Shown in pieces: positions 27,942-38,601 of a stretch of DNA of 61,081 nucleotides (its first letter is position 1; every line of letters starts with the position of its first letter). The stretch is from contig NZ_BMEX01000014.1 of assembly GCF_014637345.1 (NCBI RefSeq), positions 1-61,081 on the forward strand. The letters are read 5' to 3'. Position numbers and translations under genes: made by a program. The DNA comes from Kroppenstedtia guangzhouensis. GTDB taxonomy: Bacteria; Bacillota; Bacilli; Thermoactinomycetales; DSM-45169. The notes beneath the pieces were generated by a model, which was given only the letters and a program-made list of their open reading frames with translations, was not told the origin of the DNA and made no database searches.

Positions 27942-28802
27942 ATGAAGAGTGGGTTTCGGATGGGAATCATATTATTATCCTTTTGGTTGCTCACCGGTTG
28001 CTCCTTGATTACCAGTGGTTTCACCGCAGGTGACGAGGGAACATCGACTGGTGAGAAGGTAATGAAGAAGAAGGAGAAAACAGCGGCAGAGATTTTGGAA
28101 GAATCCAAACAGGCGATGGAGAAAATGGCCGGCTATCGTTGGGAGTTGAGTGGGGAACAGCGGATGGACATTCCCGGTGAGAGTGAAAATGGGTTGACGG
28201 CCTTCAGTGGTTCCGTGGACTATCAGGAATCCACCCGTTATGCCGCGGATTTCGAAGTGAAAATTGAATTCTCCAACCAGCGTCATCACACCATGCTGAA
28301 GATGATCGTGGATGGGGAAACAGCCTACCTGCAGGATAAGGCCCGGGGAGATTGGCTTCGTAAAGAGGGTTCCGCCGAGGAGATCCACAGTATGATGGGC
28401 TTGGAAAAACAATACACGGATGCTGTCGAAGTGCTGGAAATGGTGGGGGCACGGGCAAAAGATCTGAGCATGAATCAGGCTGAGGGTGTCCGGCGACTCA
28501 CTCTGCGGCTGGAAAACCATGACGATATTCAACCCTTTATGCAATATGCGGTGGATAACTGGAGAGAGGATGATAAAGTAAAGGCGGAGGAAGTCACCTT
28601 TTCCGATCTGGAACTCATCCTGACCATCGATGACTCCACCCAACGATTGACACAAATCGAGAAGAATGTGAAGGTTGTGTTGCCTTTCGTTGACGGGGTT
28701 TCCACTGATCTGTCTCAAACATTCACATCCAAGATGACCGGTGAAGTCGATGAAATCATGATCCCCGAGGAAGCCAAAAATGCTCCCCTCGTCGATGAAT
28801 GA
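27942..28802 (+). CDS. Uncharacterised lipoprotein (LolA/LppX-like, DUF6612-like?)
   Basis: 286 residues. A lipoprotein signal peptide ends in lipobox LTGC with the modified Cys at 20. The mature part begins with a charged linker, then EILEESKQAMEKMAGYRWELSGEQRM and beta-strand-rich sequence, reminiscent of LolA/LppX-type or DUF6612 lipoproteins that bind hydrophobic ligands; the family assignment is uncertain. ATG at 27942 follows TAGGAGGAAAAG. It lies between tuf and rpsJ, where many Bacillales have no gene. Confidence 0.85.
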   Translation: MKSGFRMGIILLSFWLLTGCSLITSGFTAGDEGTSTGEKVMKKKEKTAAEILEESKQAMEKMAGYRWELSGEQRMDIPGESENGLTAFSGSVDYQESTRYAADFEVKIEFSNQRHHTMLKMIVDGETAYLQDKARGDWLRKEGSAEEIHSMMGLEKQYTDAVEVLEMVGARAKDLSMNQAEGVRRLTLRLENHDDIQPFMQYAVDNWREDDKVKAEEVTFSDLELILTIDDSTQRLTQIEKNVKVVLPFVDGVSTDLSQTFTSKMTGEVDEIMIPEEAKNAPLVDE

Positions 28803-29079
28803 GCCGATGGTCAAAGACCTCTTTGCCGTGTCGGGATTCAAGTGGCTGAAGAAAGGCACGGTCCCTCCCGGGGCAAGAGAGTGCATGGAAGCTTGGTGAC
28901 ACAGAGGGTTGGGTTTCCCCATGAACCCCTTGGACTCGTCAAAACAAGTGAAATGCGAAGACCCATTCCAAAGGTCGCGGCCGGGAAAGGACACCGTATT
29001 TTTGGCATGATAATATCTGTGAACAGATGAAGGCAAAGATTCAGGTTGCAGTCCGGCTGTACCGGAGGGGGAAGGAGAA

Positions 29080-29415
29080 ATGATAACCGTTTACGGGCCT
29101 GTGGTCGATTCGCAAGGCCGATGCAAACATTACCATACGATGAAAGATATTGTTGCTGTTAAATTCAAATGTTGTAACAAATATTACCCCTGCTATAAAT
29201 GTCATGATGAGTGTGAGGATCATCCCGTCACGGTATGGAAAAGAGAGGAATTTAGTGAAGCTGCCATATTGTGTGGAGTTTGCAGAACCGAATATACAAT
29301 CCATCGCTATTTGCAAATGAATCGTTGCAACTGTTGTGGCTCCCGATGGAATGAGGGATGCCAAAAACATTACCACCTCTATTTCCAATTCGAAGAGGAT
29401 GGTTGCCGCCTGTAG
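29080..29415 (+). CDS. CHY-type zinc finger protein
   Basis: 111 residues with thirteen cysteines and several histidines. C15-x-H, CC (31-32), CYKCHDEC (38-45), CGVC (65-68), NRCNCCG (82-87) and GCQKHYH (93-99) fit a CHY zinc finger binding several zinc ions. Homologues occur singly in many Bacillota with unknown function. ATG at 29080 follows GGGGGAAGGAG. Its codon use is more AT-rich than the ribosomal genes around it, which hints at acquisition. Confidence 0.85.
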   Translation: MITVYGPVVDSQGRCKHYHTMKDIVAVKFKCCNKYYPCYKCHDECEDHPVTVWKREEFSEAAILCGVCRTEYTIHRYLQMNRCNCCGSRWNEGCQKHYHLYFQFEEDGCRL

Positions 29416-29729
29416 CCCGGTTGACGGGATGGTCTGGCTTCATATAGAGTTATTTTGCCAGCGAACAACAAAAACGAAATGTGAAACCCAACCCCGACCG
29501 ACACTATTCATAATTCTTCTAGTCGAGTTTGGATAAGCGGTTGGCAATCTTCCTGTTGTTCTGAGCAGCAACGGTCATCAAGCTGGTTTTCCCTGCTCCT
29601 CAACTCAACCGGAAGCGTCCTGCGCAATTCTCCTGCATTAGAGGACGAATGATCTGGAGGGAATTTCTCAGGGTTCGGGATGAAAATTAAGCCCTGTTTA
29701 TTGACTCTTTGAATCCTGTCCAGCCTGGA

Positions 29730-29825
29730 ATGAAGATGGAAAAAACCTTTAGTCCTTTGACGCAATGGTTCGTGGCCTTTATACTTGGTTTAGGCGGCTA
29801 TTTTGTCCAACAGAACAGAGGGTGA
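29730..29825 (+). CDS. Possible 31-residue single-span membrane micro-protein
   Basis: The frame starts ATG at 29730 (or 29736) and ends exactly where a terminator stem begins. It encodes a short basic start, a hydrophobic stretch WFVAFILGLGGYFV, and a polar tail. There is no strong ribosome site (CCTGGA only). The remainder of 29416-29729 shows only a CTGGC/GCCAG stem near 29433-29460 and no convincing gene. Candidate only. Confidence 0.3.
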   Translation: MKMEKTFSPLTQWFVAFILGLGGYFVQQNRG

Positions 29826-29852
29826 AAAAACCGGGGAGGATCCCGGTTTTTT
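29825..29852 (+). terminator. Bidirectional-looking terminator before the S10 operon
   Basis: Perfect stem AAAAAACCGGG/CCCGGTTTTTT (29825-29835 with 29842-29852), loop GAGGAT. Its A and T flanks allow termination on both strands. The T run runs to within one base of the S10 promoter -35. Confidence 0.88.
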
Positions 29853-29853
29853 C

Positions 29854-29882
29854 TTGCAATGGGTCGGCTGTTTCCGTATAAT
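29854..29882 (+). promoter_or_regulatory. Promoter of the S10-spc-alpha operon
   Basis: TTGCAA (29854-29859), 17 bases, TATAAT (29877-29882). The leader to rpsJ is about 120 bases and includes a CCCC/GGGG stem and a GTGG/CCAC stem around a GGAAATTTCC palindrome. No E. coli-type L4 leader can be claimed. Confidence 0.82.
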
Positions 29883-30011
29883 AGGGAATGTTGGTTTTGA
29901 ACGGCGATGATGTGGAAGGTTGCCGACACGCCCGGCCCCTTTGCCATGGGGTGTGGGGAAATTTCCACGGAGCAAGTTCATTTGAAAAATGAGCGAAAAG
30001 GAGGGGCATGA

Positions 30012-30320
<309 letters not shown>

Positions 30321-30354
30321 TCCAAAATAGACCAGCCGGTAGGAGGTGTGCGAC

Positions 30355-30984
30355 GTGAAAGGGATTCTCGGTAAAAAATTGGGGATGACCCAGGTGTTCG
30401 GTGAAGACGGCACTGCCATCCCCGTCACGGTGATCCATGCCGGTCCGTGTTCCGTTCTTCAGAAGAAAGAGGCGGACACGGACGGTTACGAATCCGTGCA
30501 ACTGGGTTTCAGTGAGAAAAAGGAACACCGGGCCAACCGTCCGGAGACGGGCCATGCCAAAAAAGCGGGGACTACTCCCAAGGCCTTCGTCCGTGAGATT
30601 CGCGGGATGAATCCAGCCGACTATGAATTGGGCCAGGAATTGAAAGCGGACCTGTTCAGTGAGGGTGAACTGGTGGATATCACAGCCACGTCCAAGGGGA
30701 AAGGGTTTGCCGGTTCCATCAAACGGCACAATCAGGCCCGTGGTCCGATGAGTCACGGTTCACGTTACCATCGGGGCCCCGGTTCTCTGGGTGCTGTCGA
30801 TCCCGCACGTGTCTTCAAGGGGCGCAAATTGCCCGGACGCATGGGCGGCGACAAAGTGACCATCCAAAACCTGCAGGTGGTCAAAGTGGACCCGGAGAAA
30901 AACTTGCTTTTGATCAAAGGATCGATCCCGGGTCCGAAAAACAGCTATGTTGTCATTAAATCTGCGGTGAAGGCCGCACAGTAA
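30355..30984 (+). CDS. rplC: 50S ribosomal protein L3
   Basis: 209 residues. The opening [14 protein letters not shown] and the extended loop [13 protein letters not shown], which reaches toward the peptidyl-transferase centre, are conserved. I chose GTG at 30355 after AGGAGGTG rather than the upstream in-frame start at 30346. It is an early 23S assembly protein. Confidence 0.96.
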   Translation: MKGILGKKLGMTQVFGEDGTAIPVTVIHAGPCSVLQKKEADTDGYESVQLGFSEKKEHRANRPETGHAKKAGTTPKAFVREIRGMNPADYELGQELKADLFSEGELVDITATSKGKGFAGSIKRHNQARGPMSHGSRYHRGPGSLGAVDPARVFKGRKLPGRMGGDKVTIQNLQVVKVDPEKNLLLIKGSIPGPKNSYVVIKSAVKAAQ

Positions 30985-31009
30985 CGTCAACGGGAAGGGA
31001 GGAGACGAC

Positions 31010-31636
31010 ATGCCGAAAGTAAATGTACTGGATATGAACGGCAGCCGGGTGGGCGAGTTGGAATTATCCGATTCCGTCTTCGGAATTGAGCCCAACACAT
31101 CGGTTCTGCACGATGCCGTCGTGATGCAACAGGCATCCCAACGTCGCGGAACCCATGCCGTGAAAAACCGTGCCGCTGTCCGGGGCGGTGGACGGAAGCC
31201 CTGGAAACAGAAAGGGACGGGGCGGGCCCGCCACGGCAGCATCCGTTCCCCGATCTGGGTTGGCGGTGGTGTGGCCTTCGGCCCGACGCCCCGCAGCTAC
31301 AGTTATAAACTGCCGAAAAAAGTTCGCCGTCTGGCGATTCGCTCTGCGCTGTCGTCCAAGGTGAAAGCGGATGAGTTGGTCGTGCTGGACCAACTGACTC
31401 TGGAGCAACCGAAAACCAAGGAGATGGTGAAAGTCCTCTCCAACCTCCATGCAGACCGCAAAGCGCTGGTTGTCGGCAGCGGGTATGACGAAAATGTGGC
31501 CTTGTCCGCACGGAATATCCCCGGAGTGAAGTTTATTGATGCCCAGGGGTTGAATGTTCTGGACGTGTTGAACCACGATAAACTGATCATCACCCGGGAT
31601 GCGGTGTCACGCATAGAGGAGGTGCTCGGGAAATGA
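31010..31636 (+). CDS. rplD: 50S ribosomal protein L4
   Basis: 208 residues, with the long loop [23 protein letters not shown] that lines the exit tunnel. In E. coli L4 represses the S10 operon; no matching leader is evident here. ATG at 31010 follows GGGAGGAG. It ends in a four-base overlap with rplW (ATGA). Confidence 0.97.
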   Translation: MPKVNVLDMNGSRVGELELSDSVFGIEPNTSVLHDAVVMQQASQRRGTHAVKNRAAVRGGGRKPWKQKGTGRARHGSIRSPIWVGGGVAFGPTPRSYSYKLPKKVRRLAIRSALSSKVKADELVVLDQLTLEQPKTKEMVKVLSNLHADRKALVVGSGYDENVALSARNIPGVKFIDAQGLNVLDVLNHDKLIITRDAVSRIEEVLGK

Positions 31637-31920
31637 AGGATCCCCGCGACATCATCCGGCGCCCGGTGGTGACGGAGAAGACCACAGACCTTATGGAAGA
31701 CAACAAATATGTCTTCGAAGTGGATCTCAAGGCCAACAAGACCGAGATCAAAAACGCAGTCGAGAAGATCTTCGGCGTCAAAGTGGCCCAAGTGAACACC
31801 ATGCGGGTAAAAGGCAAACCGAAGCGCCTCGGCCGTCACGCCGGTCGTACTTCAGACCGGAAAAAAGCGATTGTCAAGTTGACCGAAGACAGCAAGAGTA
31901 TCGAGCTCTTCGAAGTTTGA
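31633..31920 (+). CDS. rplW: 50S ribosomal protein L23
   Basis: 95 residues. It lies at the tunnel exit and docks trigger factor and SRP. Contains [15 protein letters not shown] and [16 protein letters not shown]. Start overlaps the rplD stop, so translation is coupled. Confidence 0.96.
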   Translation: MKDPRDIIRRPVVTEKTTDLMEDNKYVFEVDLKANKTEIKNAVEKIFGVKVAQVNTMRVKGKPKRLGRHAGRTSDRKKAIVKLTEDSKSIELFEV

Positions 31921-31947
31921 TCACCTGAAGGAAAAGGAGGGAACACC

Positions 31948-32778
31948 ATGGGTATCAAGCATTTTAAACCCACGTCGCCCGGACGTCGGCAGATGACGGT
32001 CTCCACCTTCGAGGAGATCACGACCGATAAGCCGGAGAAGTCCCTGACGGTCCCCCTGGTCAAAAAAGCTGGGCGGAACAACCAGGGACGGATCACCACC
32101 CGGCACCACGGCGGCGGTCACAAGCGTAAATATCGGATTATCGATTTCAAACGGAACAAGGACGGCGTTCCCGGCAAGGTTGCCACAGTGGAATACGACC
32201 CGAACCGTTCCGCCAATATCGCTCTGATCCATTACGCCGATGGTGAAAAACGCTACATTCTTCATCCTGAGGGGCTCAAGGTGGGCGATGTGATCATGTC
32301 CGGTGCCGATGCCGACATCAAGACAGGAAACGCTCTGCCTCTGGCCAAAATTCCGGTGGGTACAGTGATTCACAATATCGAATTGAAGCCGGGTGCCGGC
32401 GGGAAGATGGTCCGCGCCGCAGGCGGTCAGGCACAGCTTCTCGGTAAGGATGGGGGATATGCTGTGATCCGTCTTTCTTCCGGTGAAACCCGGATGGTAC
32501 GAATCGAATGTCGTGCCACCATTGGCCAGGTTGGCAACCAGGATCATGAACTGCTCAATGTCGGAAAAGCGGGTCGTTCCCGTTGGCAAGGCAGGCGACC
32601 GACAGTGCGCGGTTCTGTGATGAACCCGGCGGATCACCCCCACGGTGGTGGTGAAGGTCGCGCTCCGATTGGACGCGTCTCCCCGGTGACGCCCTGGGGC
32701 AAACCGACGATCGGCTACAAGACCCGGAAGAAAAACAAGCCGTCTGACAAGTATATTGTTCGTCACCGCAAAAAGTAA
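31948..32778 (+). CDS. rplB: 50S ribosomal protein L2
   Basis: 276 residues, one of the most conserved 50S proteins and needed for subunit joining and peptidyl transfer. [10 protein letters not shown]-type N-terminal and the C-terminal [17 protein letters not shown] with its key histidine are present. ATG at 31948 follows AAAAGGAGGG. Confidence 0.97.
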   Translation: MGIKHFKPTSPGRRQMTVSTFEEITTDKPEKSLTVPLVKKAGRNNQGRITTRHHGGGHKRKYRIIDFKRNKDGVPGKVATVEYDPNRSANIALIHYADGEKRYILHPEGLKVGDVIMSGADADIKTGNALPLAKIPVGTVIHNIELKPGAGGKMVRAAGGQAQLLGKDGGYAVIRLSSGETRMVRIECRATIGQVGNQDHELLNVGKAGRSRWQGRRPTVRGSVMNPADHPHGGGEGRAPIGRVSPVTPWGKPTIGYKTRKKNKPSDKYIVRHRKK

Positions 32779-32817
32779 CCACATCTCAAAATGGAAGTTG
32801 GAAAGGGGGTTGGATGT

Positions 32818-33099
32818 ATGGGTCGCAGCCTGAAGAAGGGACCTTTCGCGGATGACCATCTGTTGAAGAAAGTGCGGGAAATGGGCGACAAGGAGAACAA
32901 GAAGGTCATCAAAACCTGGTCCCGTCGTTCCACGATCTTCCCCGAATTCGTCGGCCACACCATCGCCGTTCACGACGGGCGCAAACATGTCCCGGTGTAC
33001 ATCACCGAAGACATGGTGGGTCACAAGCTGGGTGAATTTGTCGCCACGCGGACTTTCAAGGGTCACGCCGGAGACGACAGGAAAACCCGGAAACGGTAA
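32818..33099 (+). CDS. rpsS: 30S ribosomal protein S19
   Basis: 93 residues, starting [15 protein letters not shown] and ending [14 protein letters not shown]. It binds 16S rRNA in the head with S13. ATG at 32818 follows GAAAGGGGG; a frame extension to 32791 lacks similarity. Confidence 0.96.
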   Translation: MGRSLKKGPFADDHLLKKVREMGDKENKKVIKTWSRRSTIFPEFVGHTIAVHDGRKHVPVYITEDMVGHKLGEFVATRTFKGHAGDDRKTRKR

Positions 33100-33141
33100 A
33101 GGGACGGGATCTGACAGGTCAGCCAGAGAGGAGGTCAGATG

Positions 33142-33483
33142 ATGGAATCAGTGAAATCCAAGGCGGTTGCGCGTTACGTGCGGATTTCGCCCCGCAAGGC
33201 GCGTCTGGTGATCGATCTGATCCGCGGCAAATCTGTGGATGAAGCGCTGGCGATCCTGCGGTTCACCCCTCGCGCCGCTTCACCGATCATTGAGAAGGTG
33301 CTCCGGTCGGCGATTGCCAATGCAGAACACAACTACAACATGAATCCGGGTGAGCTGGTGGTGGAGAAAGCGATGGTGGACGAAGGTCCGACGATGAAAC
33401 GTTTCCGCCCCCGCGCACAGGGACGTGCCGGCCGCATTAACAAGCGGACCAGCCACATCACAGTGGTCGTATCTGAAAAATAA
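33142..33483 (+). CDS. rplV: 50S ribosomal protein L22
   Basis: 113 residues (or 114 from the adjacent ATG at 33139). GGAGG at 33130-33134 favours the second ATG. The tunnel hairpin region [22 protein letters not shown], where macrolide-resistance changes occur, is normal by eye. Confidence 0.95.
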   Translation: MESVKSKAVARYVRISPRKARLVIDLIRGKSVDEALAILRFTPRAASPIIEKVLRSAIANAEHNYNMNPGELVVEKAMVDEGPTMKRFRPRAQGRAGRINKRTSHITVVVSEK

Positions 33484-33496
33484 GGAGGGATAGAGA

Positions 33497-34156
33497 TTGG
33501 GCCAGAAAGTAAACCCGGTGGGGCTTCGTGTCGGCATCATCCGTGATTGGGAATCCAAATGGTACGGTGGCAAGGACTACGCCGACATGCTCCATGAAGA
33601 CATCGAGATCCGGGACTACCTGTTTAAACGTCTGCAAGATGCGGGGATCTCTTCCGTGGAAATCGAACGGGCGGCCAACCGAGTCAACTTGACCATCCAT
33701 ACCGCCAAGCCGGGGATGGTCATCGGCAAAGGCGGCTCCGAAGTGGAAGCCCTGCGCAAGGAACTGACCAAACGGACCGGTAAAAAGGTTCACATCAATA
33801 TTGAGGAGATCAAGACCCCTGAGCTGGATGCCCGCCTGGTGGCGGAAAATATCGCCCAGCAACTGGAACGCCGGATTTCCTTCCGTCGGGCCATGAAACA
33901 AACCATCCAGCGCACCCTGCGCGCCGGAGCCAAAGGGATTCGCACCCAGGTGAGCGGCCGGTTGGGCGGTGCCGATATTGCCAGGACTGAAGGGTACAAT
34001 GAAGGAACTGTTCCTCTGCACACCCTTCGTGCAGACATCGACTATGGCACTGCGGAAGCCCACACGACCTACGGACGGATTGGAGTGAAAGTGTGGATCT
34101 ACCGCGGTGAGGTACTCCCTGCCAAGAAAAAGGGAGACGCGGAAGGAGGCAAGTAA
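33497..34156 (+). CDS. rpsC: 30S ribosomal protein S3
   Basis: 219 residues. It carries an N-terminal KH domain ([14 protein letters not shown]) and lines the mRNA entry tunnel, with helicase-like function. The TTG start follows TAAGGAGGG and gives [13 protein letters not shown], the universal N-terminus. Confidence 0.97.
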   Translation: MGQKVNPVGLRVGIIRDWESKWYGGKDYADMLHEDIEIRDYLFKRLQDAGISSVEIERAANRVNLTIHTAKPGMVIGKGGSEVEALRKELTKRTGKKVHINIEEIKTPELDARLVAENIAQQLERRISFRRAMKQTIQRTLRAGAKGIRTQVSGRLGGADIARTEGYNEGTVPLHTLRADIDYGTAEAHTTYGRIGVKVWIYRGEVLPAKKKGDAEGGK

Positions 34157-34158
34157 CC

Positions 34159-34590
34159 ATGTTAATGCCGAAACGCACGAAGTTTCGTAAGGAACATCGC
34201 GGTCGGATGAAAGGCCGGGCCAAGGGCGGAACGGAAGTGACCTTCGGCGAATACGGTCTGCAGGCGTTGGAGCCCTCCTGGATCACCAACCGGCAGATCG
34301 AGGCAGCCCGGATTGCGATGACCCGGTATATGAAGCGTGGCGGTAAAGTGTGGATCAAAATCTTCCCGGATAAACCCATCACCCAGAAGCCCTTGGAAGT
34401 TCGGATGGGTAGCGGGAAAGGTTCTCCGGAAAAATGGGTGGCAGTCGTAAAACCCGGCAAAATCCTGTTTGAGGTAGCCGGCGTGTCGGAAGAGGTGGCC
34501 CGGGAAGCCATGCGTCTGGCTGCCAACAAGTTGCCGATCAAATCCAAGTTCGTAATCCGAGATGAAGCGGGTGGTACACATGAAAGCTAA
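34159..34590 (+). CDS. rplP: 50S ribosomal protein L16
   Basis: 143 residues, beginning [15 protein letters not shown] as in Bacillus (MLLPKR). It helps position tRNA at the A site. The start is two bases after the rpsC stop, preceded by GGAAGGAGG inside rpsC. The 3' end overlaps rpmC by 11 bases. Confidence 0.96.
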   Translation: MLMPKRTKFRKEHRGRMKGRAKGGTEVTFGEYGLQALEPSWITNRQIEAARIAMTRYMKRGGKVWIKIFPDKPITQKPLEVRMGSGKGSPEKWVAVVKPGKILFEVAGVSEEVAREAMRLAANKLPIKSKFVIRDEAGGTHES

Positions 34591-34792
34591 AGAGCTGGTT
34601 GAAATGACCACCGCCGAGATCGAACAGAAACTGGCCTCGCTGAAAGAAGAGCTGTTCAACCTCCGGTTCCAGTCCGTGACCGGGCAGTTGGACAATACCG
34701 CCCGGATCCGCCAGGTTCGCAAAGATATCGCCCGTTGCAAAACGGTGATGCGTGAACGCGAACTCGGGATTGAAAGGAGGAAACAGGCATGA
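34580..34792 (+). CDS. rpmC: 50S ribosomal protein L29
   Basis: 70 residues, two-helix protein at the tunnel exit, beginning [20 protein letters not shown] at 34580 lies inside rplP, with GGGTGG upstream. It overlaps rpsQ by four bases. Confidence 0.95.
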   Translation: MKAKELVEMTTAEIEQKLASLKEELFNLRFQSVTGQLDNTARIRQVRKDIARCKTVMRERELGIERRKQA

Positions 34793-35055
34793 CCGAAGAA
34801 CGCAACCGCCGCAAGGTTCGCGTGGGCAAGGTCGTCAGCGACAAAATGGACAAAACGATCGTCGTTGCGGTGGAAACCTATAAAAAAGATCCCCTGTATG
34901 GAAAGCGGGTTAAATACAGCAAAAAATTCAAGGCCCACGATGAAGAGAACAGAGCCAAGACGGGAGACGTCGTGAAAATCATGGAAACCCGCCCGTTGTC
35001 CAAGGATAAACGGTGGCGTCTTGTGGACATCGTGGAAGAAGCCGTAATCGTTTAA
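34789..35055 (+). CDS. rpsQ: 30S ribosomal protein S17
   Basis: 88 residues, OB-fold 16S-binding protein with [16 protein letters not shown]. The ATGA overlap with rpmC and the internal AAAGGAGG show translational coupling. Confidence 0.96.
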   Translation: MTEERNRRKVRVGKVVSDKMDKTIVVAVETYKKDPLYGKRVKYSKKFKAHDEENRAKTGDVVKIMETRPLSKDKRWRLVDIVEEAVIV

Positions 35056-35086
35056 CCAGATCTGACTGGCGGAAGGAGGGAGACCG

Positions 35087-35455
35087 ATGATTCAGCCGCA
35101 AACGCGTCTGCGCGCTGCAGACAACTCCGGAGCAAAAGAACTGATGTGCATCAAGGTTTTAGGCGGTTCCAAGCAGAAATCGGCTGGGATTGGCGATTTG
35201 ATTGTCGCATCGGTAAAACATGCTACACCCGGGGGCGTTGTCAAGAAGGGTGATATCGTGAAGTGCGTGGTGGTTCGTTCCAAGCGGCCCACCCGCCGTC
35301 CGGACGGATCCTACATCCGGTTTGATGAAAACGCCGCCGTGGTGATCCGGGATGACAAAAGCCCGCGGGGAACCCGGATCTTCGGACCCGTCGCGCGGGA
35401 GCTCAGGGAACATGATTTTATGAAAATCATTTCGCTGGCTCCGGAAGTGCTCTGA
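35087..35455 (+). CDS. rplN: 50S ribosomal protein L14
   Basis: 122 residues, exactly the usual length. It begins [17 protein letters not shown] and ends [15 protein letters not shown]. It forms intersubunit bridge contacts and is the site of RsfS binding. ATG at 35087 follows GGAAGGAGGG. Confidence 0.97.
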   Translation: MIQPQTRLRAADNSGAKELMCIKVLGGSKQKSAGIGDLIVASVKHATPGGVVKKGDIVKCVVVRSKRPTRRPDGSYIRFDENAAVVIRDDKSPRGTRIFGPVARELREHDFMKIISLAPEVL

Positions 35456-35504
35456 TTTTTCTATGCCACAGAGCCTGTAACCACCGGTTGAAGGAGGTGC
35501 CGAC

Positions 35505-35879
35505 ATGGCCAAGCGACCGAACAAGTTGCATGTCAAGAAAGGCGACACTGTGATCGTGATGCGGGGCAAAGATGCCCCGACGCGTGACAAAAACGGGAAA
35601 ATGATCTACACCAAAGGGCGCGTCCTGAAGGTTTATCCTGCAGAACGTCGTGCGCTGGTGGAAGGGGTCAACATGGTGAAGAAACACTCTCGCCCGTCCC
35701 AAGACAATCCGCAAGGGGGCATCATTGAGCAGGAGGCTCCGATCCATATCTCCAACCTGATGCTGGAGGACCCGAAAACAAAAGAACCGACCCGGGTGGG
35801 TTACAAATTTATCGAAGGTAAGGGCGGCAAACAGACGAAAGTCCGCTATGCCAAGAAATCCGGCGAAGTGATCGACTGA
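35505..35879 (+). CDS. rplX: 50S ribosomal protein L24
   Basis: 124 residues, about 20 longer than B. subtilis L24 because of an insert in the first KOW loop ([16 protein letters not shown]) and a longer tail. The KOW motif and [21 protein letters not shown] are conserved. It is an assembly initiator at the tunnel exit. ATG at 35505 follows GAAGGAGG. Confidence 0.95.
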   Translation: MAKRPNKLHVKKGDTVIVMRGKDAPTRDKNGKMIYTKGRVLKVYPAERRALVEGVNMVKKHSRPSQDNPQGGIIEQEAPIHISNLMLEDPKTKEPTRVGYKFIEGKGGKQTKVRYAKKSGEVID

Positions 35880-35908
35880 CGTCCGGATCGGAAAGGAGGA
35901 TGGAAACC

Positions 35909-36457
35909 GTGGCAACACTTCCATTGAAAGAACGGTACAAACAGGAAATCAGCCCATCCCTGATGAAAAAGTTTGATTACACTTCACCGATGCAGGTTCC
36001 CAAAGTCGAAAAAGTCGTCATCAACATGGGCGTCGGGGAAGCGGTTCAAAACCCGAAAGTGCTCGATGGGGCTGTGGAGGATCTGACACAGATTTCCGGT
36101 CAGAAACCCGTGGTGACCCGGGCCAAGAAGTCCATCGCCGGTTTCAAGTTGCGGGAAGGGATGCCGATCGGGGCTAAAGTGACACTTCGCGGCCAGCGGA
36201 TGTATGATTTTCTCGATAAGTTGATCAACGTGGCCTTGCCCCGGGTCCGGGATTTTCGCGGAATTTCCCCGAAAGCCTTTGACGGTCGGGGGAATTACAC
36301 CCTGGGCCTGAAGGAACAGCTGGTCTTCCCCGAGATCGATTATGACAAGGTGGATAAAGTCCGGGGCATGGACGTGGTAATCGTCACAACGGCCAATACT
36401 GATGAGGAAGCCCGAGAACTGTTGACCCGGATGGGAATGCCCTTCCGTAAACAGTGA
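35909..36457 (+). CDS. rplE: 50S ribosomal protein L5
   Basis: 182 residues. It binds 5S rRNA and contacts P-site tRNA. Conserved [28 protein letters not shown]-type core and PEIDYDKV are present. GTG at 35909 sits nine bases after GGAGG; the ATG at 35900 abuts that site and is rejected. Confidence 0.95.
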   Translation: MATLPLKERYKQEISPSLMKKFDYTSPMQVPKVEKVVINMGVGEAVQNPKVLDGAVEDLTQISGQKPVVTRAKKSIAGFKLREGMPIGAKVTLRGQRMYDFLDKLINVALPRVRDFRGISPKAFDGRGNYTLGLKEQLVFPEIDYDKVDKVRGMDVVIVTTANTDEEARELLTRMGMPFRKQ

Positions 36458-36503
36458 GAGACGGATCGGTGGTACGACATTCCAAACCAAAGGAGGGAAT
36501 CCA

Positions 36504-36689
36504 TTGGCCAAGAAATCGATGATCGCCAAGGCGAAAAGAAATCCGAAATACCGAGTCCGGGCCTATACCCGTTGCGAGCGCTGCGGACGGCCGCACTCCG
36601 TGATTCGGAAGTTTCGTCTCTGCCGGATATGTTTCCGTGAATTGGCCTATAAAGGGCAGATTCCCGGCGTGAAAAAAGCGAGCTGGTAA
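36504..36689 (+). CDS. rpsN: 30S ribosomal protein S14, zinc type (type Z)
   Basis: 61 residues, the short C+ form with two CxxC pairs (C24/C27 and C40/C43) binding zinc. The TTG start follows AAAGGAGGG. A zinc-free paralogue may be induced elsewhere under zinc limitation, as in B. subtilis. Confidence 0.97.
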   Translation: MAKKSMIAKAKRNPKYRVRAYTRCERCGRPHSVIRKFRLCRICFRELAYKGQIPGVKKASW

Positions 36690-36714
36690 TCGAGAGTGGA
36701 AGGAGGGATAACGC

Positions 36715-37113
36715 ATGGTGATGACTGACCCGATTGCTGACATGCTGACCCGGATCCGTAATGCGAACTTGGTTCGCCACGAGAGTCTGGAAGTTCCCGC
36801 TTCCAAACTGAAGCGGGAAATCGCGGATATTCTGAAGCGGGAAGGTTTCATTCGCGATGCTGAGTATATCGAGGACGGGAAACAGGGGGTCCTCCGGATC
36901 TTTCTGAAGTACGGTCCCAACAATGAGCGGGTGATCACCGGATTGAAACGGATCAGCAAACCCGGTCTGCGCGTCTACGCTAAAAACGACGAAATCCCGC
37001 GTGTGCTCCGGGGCTTGGGCATCGCTGTCCTGTCGACTTCCAAAGGGGTCATGACGGACAAGGAAGCCCGTCAATCCAAAGTGGGCGGCGAAGTGCTGGC
37101 TTACATCTGGTAA
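36715..37113 (+). CDS. rpsH: 30S ribosomal protein S8
   Basis: 132 residues. It binds helix 21 of 16S rRNA and in E. coli represses the spc operon. [15 protein letters not shown] and [13 protein letters not shown] signatures are present. ATG at 36715 lies eight bases after GGAGG; an ATG two codons later is an alternative. Confidence 0.96.
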   Translation: MVMTDPIADMLTRIRNANLVRHESLEVPASKLKREIADILKREGFIRDAEYIEDGKQGVLRIFLKYGPNNERVITGLKRISKPGLRVYAKNDEIPRVLRGLGIAVLSTSKGVMTDKEARQSKVGGEVLAYIW

Positions 37114-37141
37114 GAACTGCATACGGACGGAGGTGAACGAG

Positions 37142-37678
37142 ATGTCCCGTATCGGTCGGAAGCCGATCGCCATCCCCAACGGGGTGGAAGTGAAAGTGAA
37201 CGGTGCCGAAGTGACAGTCAAAGGGCCCAAGGGGACATTGACCCGTACATTGAGCCCGGAAATCAGCATTAAAGTGGAAGAAAACCAAGTGATCGTGGAA
37301 CGCCCGAGCGATCACCGGAAACACCGCGCATTGCACGGTACGATCCGGAGTCTGGTGGCCAACATGGTGGAAGGGGTCACCAATGGCTTCAGCAAAACCT
37401 TGGAACTGGTCGGGGTGGGTTACCGGGCCCAGAAAAAAGGGAACAAAGTGGTTCTCAACGTGGGATATTCCCATCCGGTGGAAGTGGATCCGCTGGATGG
37501 GATCGAGCTGGATGTGCCTTCCCAGACCCAGATCGTGGTGAAAGGGATTGACAAGGAGAAGGTGGGCGCTCAGGCCGCCAATATCCGTGCACACCGCGAA
37601 CCGGAGCCCTACAAAGGGAAAGGGATCAAATACTCCGATGAGCGCATCCGTCGCAAAGAGGGGAAAACCGGTAAGTAA
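37142..37678 (+). CDS. rplF: 50S ribosomal protein L6
   Basis: 178 residues, two tandem related domains, ending in the conserved [20 protein letters not shown]. It lies near the factor-binding site. ATG at 37142 follows GGAGGTG at eight bases; the upstream GTG overlaps the ribosome site. Confidence 0.96.
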   Translation: MSRIGRKPIAIPNGVEVKVNGAEVTVKGPKGTLTRTLSPEISIKVEENQVIVERPSDHRKHRALHGTIRSLVANMVEGVTNGFSKTLELVGVGYRAQKKGNKVVLNVGYSHPVEVDPLDGIELDVPSQTQIVVKGIDKEKVGAQAANIRAHREPEPYKGKGIKYSDERIRRKEGKTGK

Positions 37679-37705
37679 TGTTGACTGGAAAGGAGTGAAT
37701 GCGGC

Positions 37706-38074
37706 GTGATCCAGAAGCCTGACCGGAACAAGAACCGGAAGCGGCGTCACATCCGGGTGCGGAGGAAAGTCATGGGTACTCCGGATCGCCCCCGCCTGAA
37801 CGTGTTCCGTTCCTCCAACAACATCTATGCACAAGTGATCGATGATGTCCAAGGGAACACCCTCGTCTCAGCTTCCACTCTGGACGCTGAGGTGAAAGCG
37901 AAAGGGATTCACGGCGGCAATGTGGAAGCGGCTCGTAAAGTGGGGGAACTGGTTGCCAAACGGGCCGGTGAAAAAGGAATCAAGCAAGTGATCTTCGACC
38001 GTGGGGGTTATCTCTATCACGGACGGATCAAAGCTCTGGCGGAAGGGGCCCGAGAAGGAGGTCTCAAATTTTGA
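37706..38074 (+). CDS. rplR: 50S ribosomal protein L18
   Basis: 122 residues, 5S rRNA-binding protein with [20 protein letters not shown] and [24 protein letters not shown]. The GTG start follows GGAAAGGAG. It overlaps an upstream-extended frame of rpsE, which is not used. Confidence 0.96.
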   Translation: MIQKPDRNKNRKRRHIRVRRKVMGTPDRPRLNVFRSSNNIYAQVIDDVQGNTLVSASTLDAEVKAKGIHGGNVEAARKVGELVAKRAGEKGIKQVIFDRGGYLYHGRIKALAEGAREGGLKF

Positions 38075-38091
38075 GCAAAGGAGGTAGAAGC

Positions 38092-38589
38092 ATGCGCAAC
38101 GATCAGCCCAAAGACGACCTGATGGAAAAAGTTGTCAGCATCAACCGTGTGGCTAAAGTGGTGAAAGGCGGACGCCGCTTCAGCTTCAGCGCCTTGGTAG
38201 TGGTTGGAGACGGCAAAGGCAAAGTGGGCGCGGGCATCGGCAAAGCCGCAGAAGTGCCGGAAGCGATCCGCAAGGGAGTGGAAGTGGCCAAGAAAAACAT
38301 GATTCATGTTCCTCTTCAGGGAACGACGATCCCTCACGAAGTGATCGGCCACTATGGAGCGGGACGCGTATTGATGCTGCCTGCCACCGAAGGTACCGGT
38401 GTGATTGCCGGCGGTGCGGTTCGTGATGTGTTGACTGTGGCCGGTGTCGGTGACATCCTGACCAAGTCGACGGGTTCCAACAATCCGATCAACATGGTTC
38501 GCGCCACTCTCGACGGGATTCAGAATATGAAACGGCCCGAGGACGTCGCCAAACTGCGCGGTAAATCCGTGGAAGAGTTACTGGGATAA
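38092..38589 (+). CDS. rpsE: 30S ribosomal protein S5
   Basis: 165 residues. It has a double-stranded RNA-binding N-terminal domain ([22 protein letters not shown]) and is a fidelity protein next to S4. ATG at 38092 follows AAAGGAGG, preferred over TTG at 38071. Confidence 0.96.
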   Translation: MRNDQPKDDLMEKVVSINRVAKVVKGGRRFSFSALVVVGDGKGKVGAGIGKAAEVPEAIRKGVEVAKKNMIHVPLQGTTIPHEVIGHYGAGRVLMLPATEGTGVIAGGAVRDVLTVAGVGDILTKSTGSNNPINMVRATLDGIQNMKRPEDVAKLRGKSVEELLG

Positions 38590-38601
38590 GGAGGGACGAC
38601 C

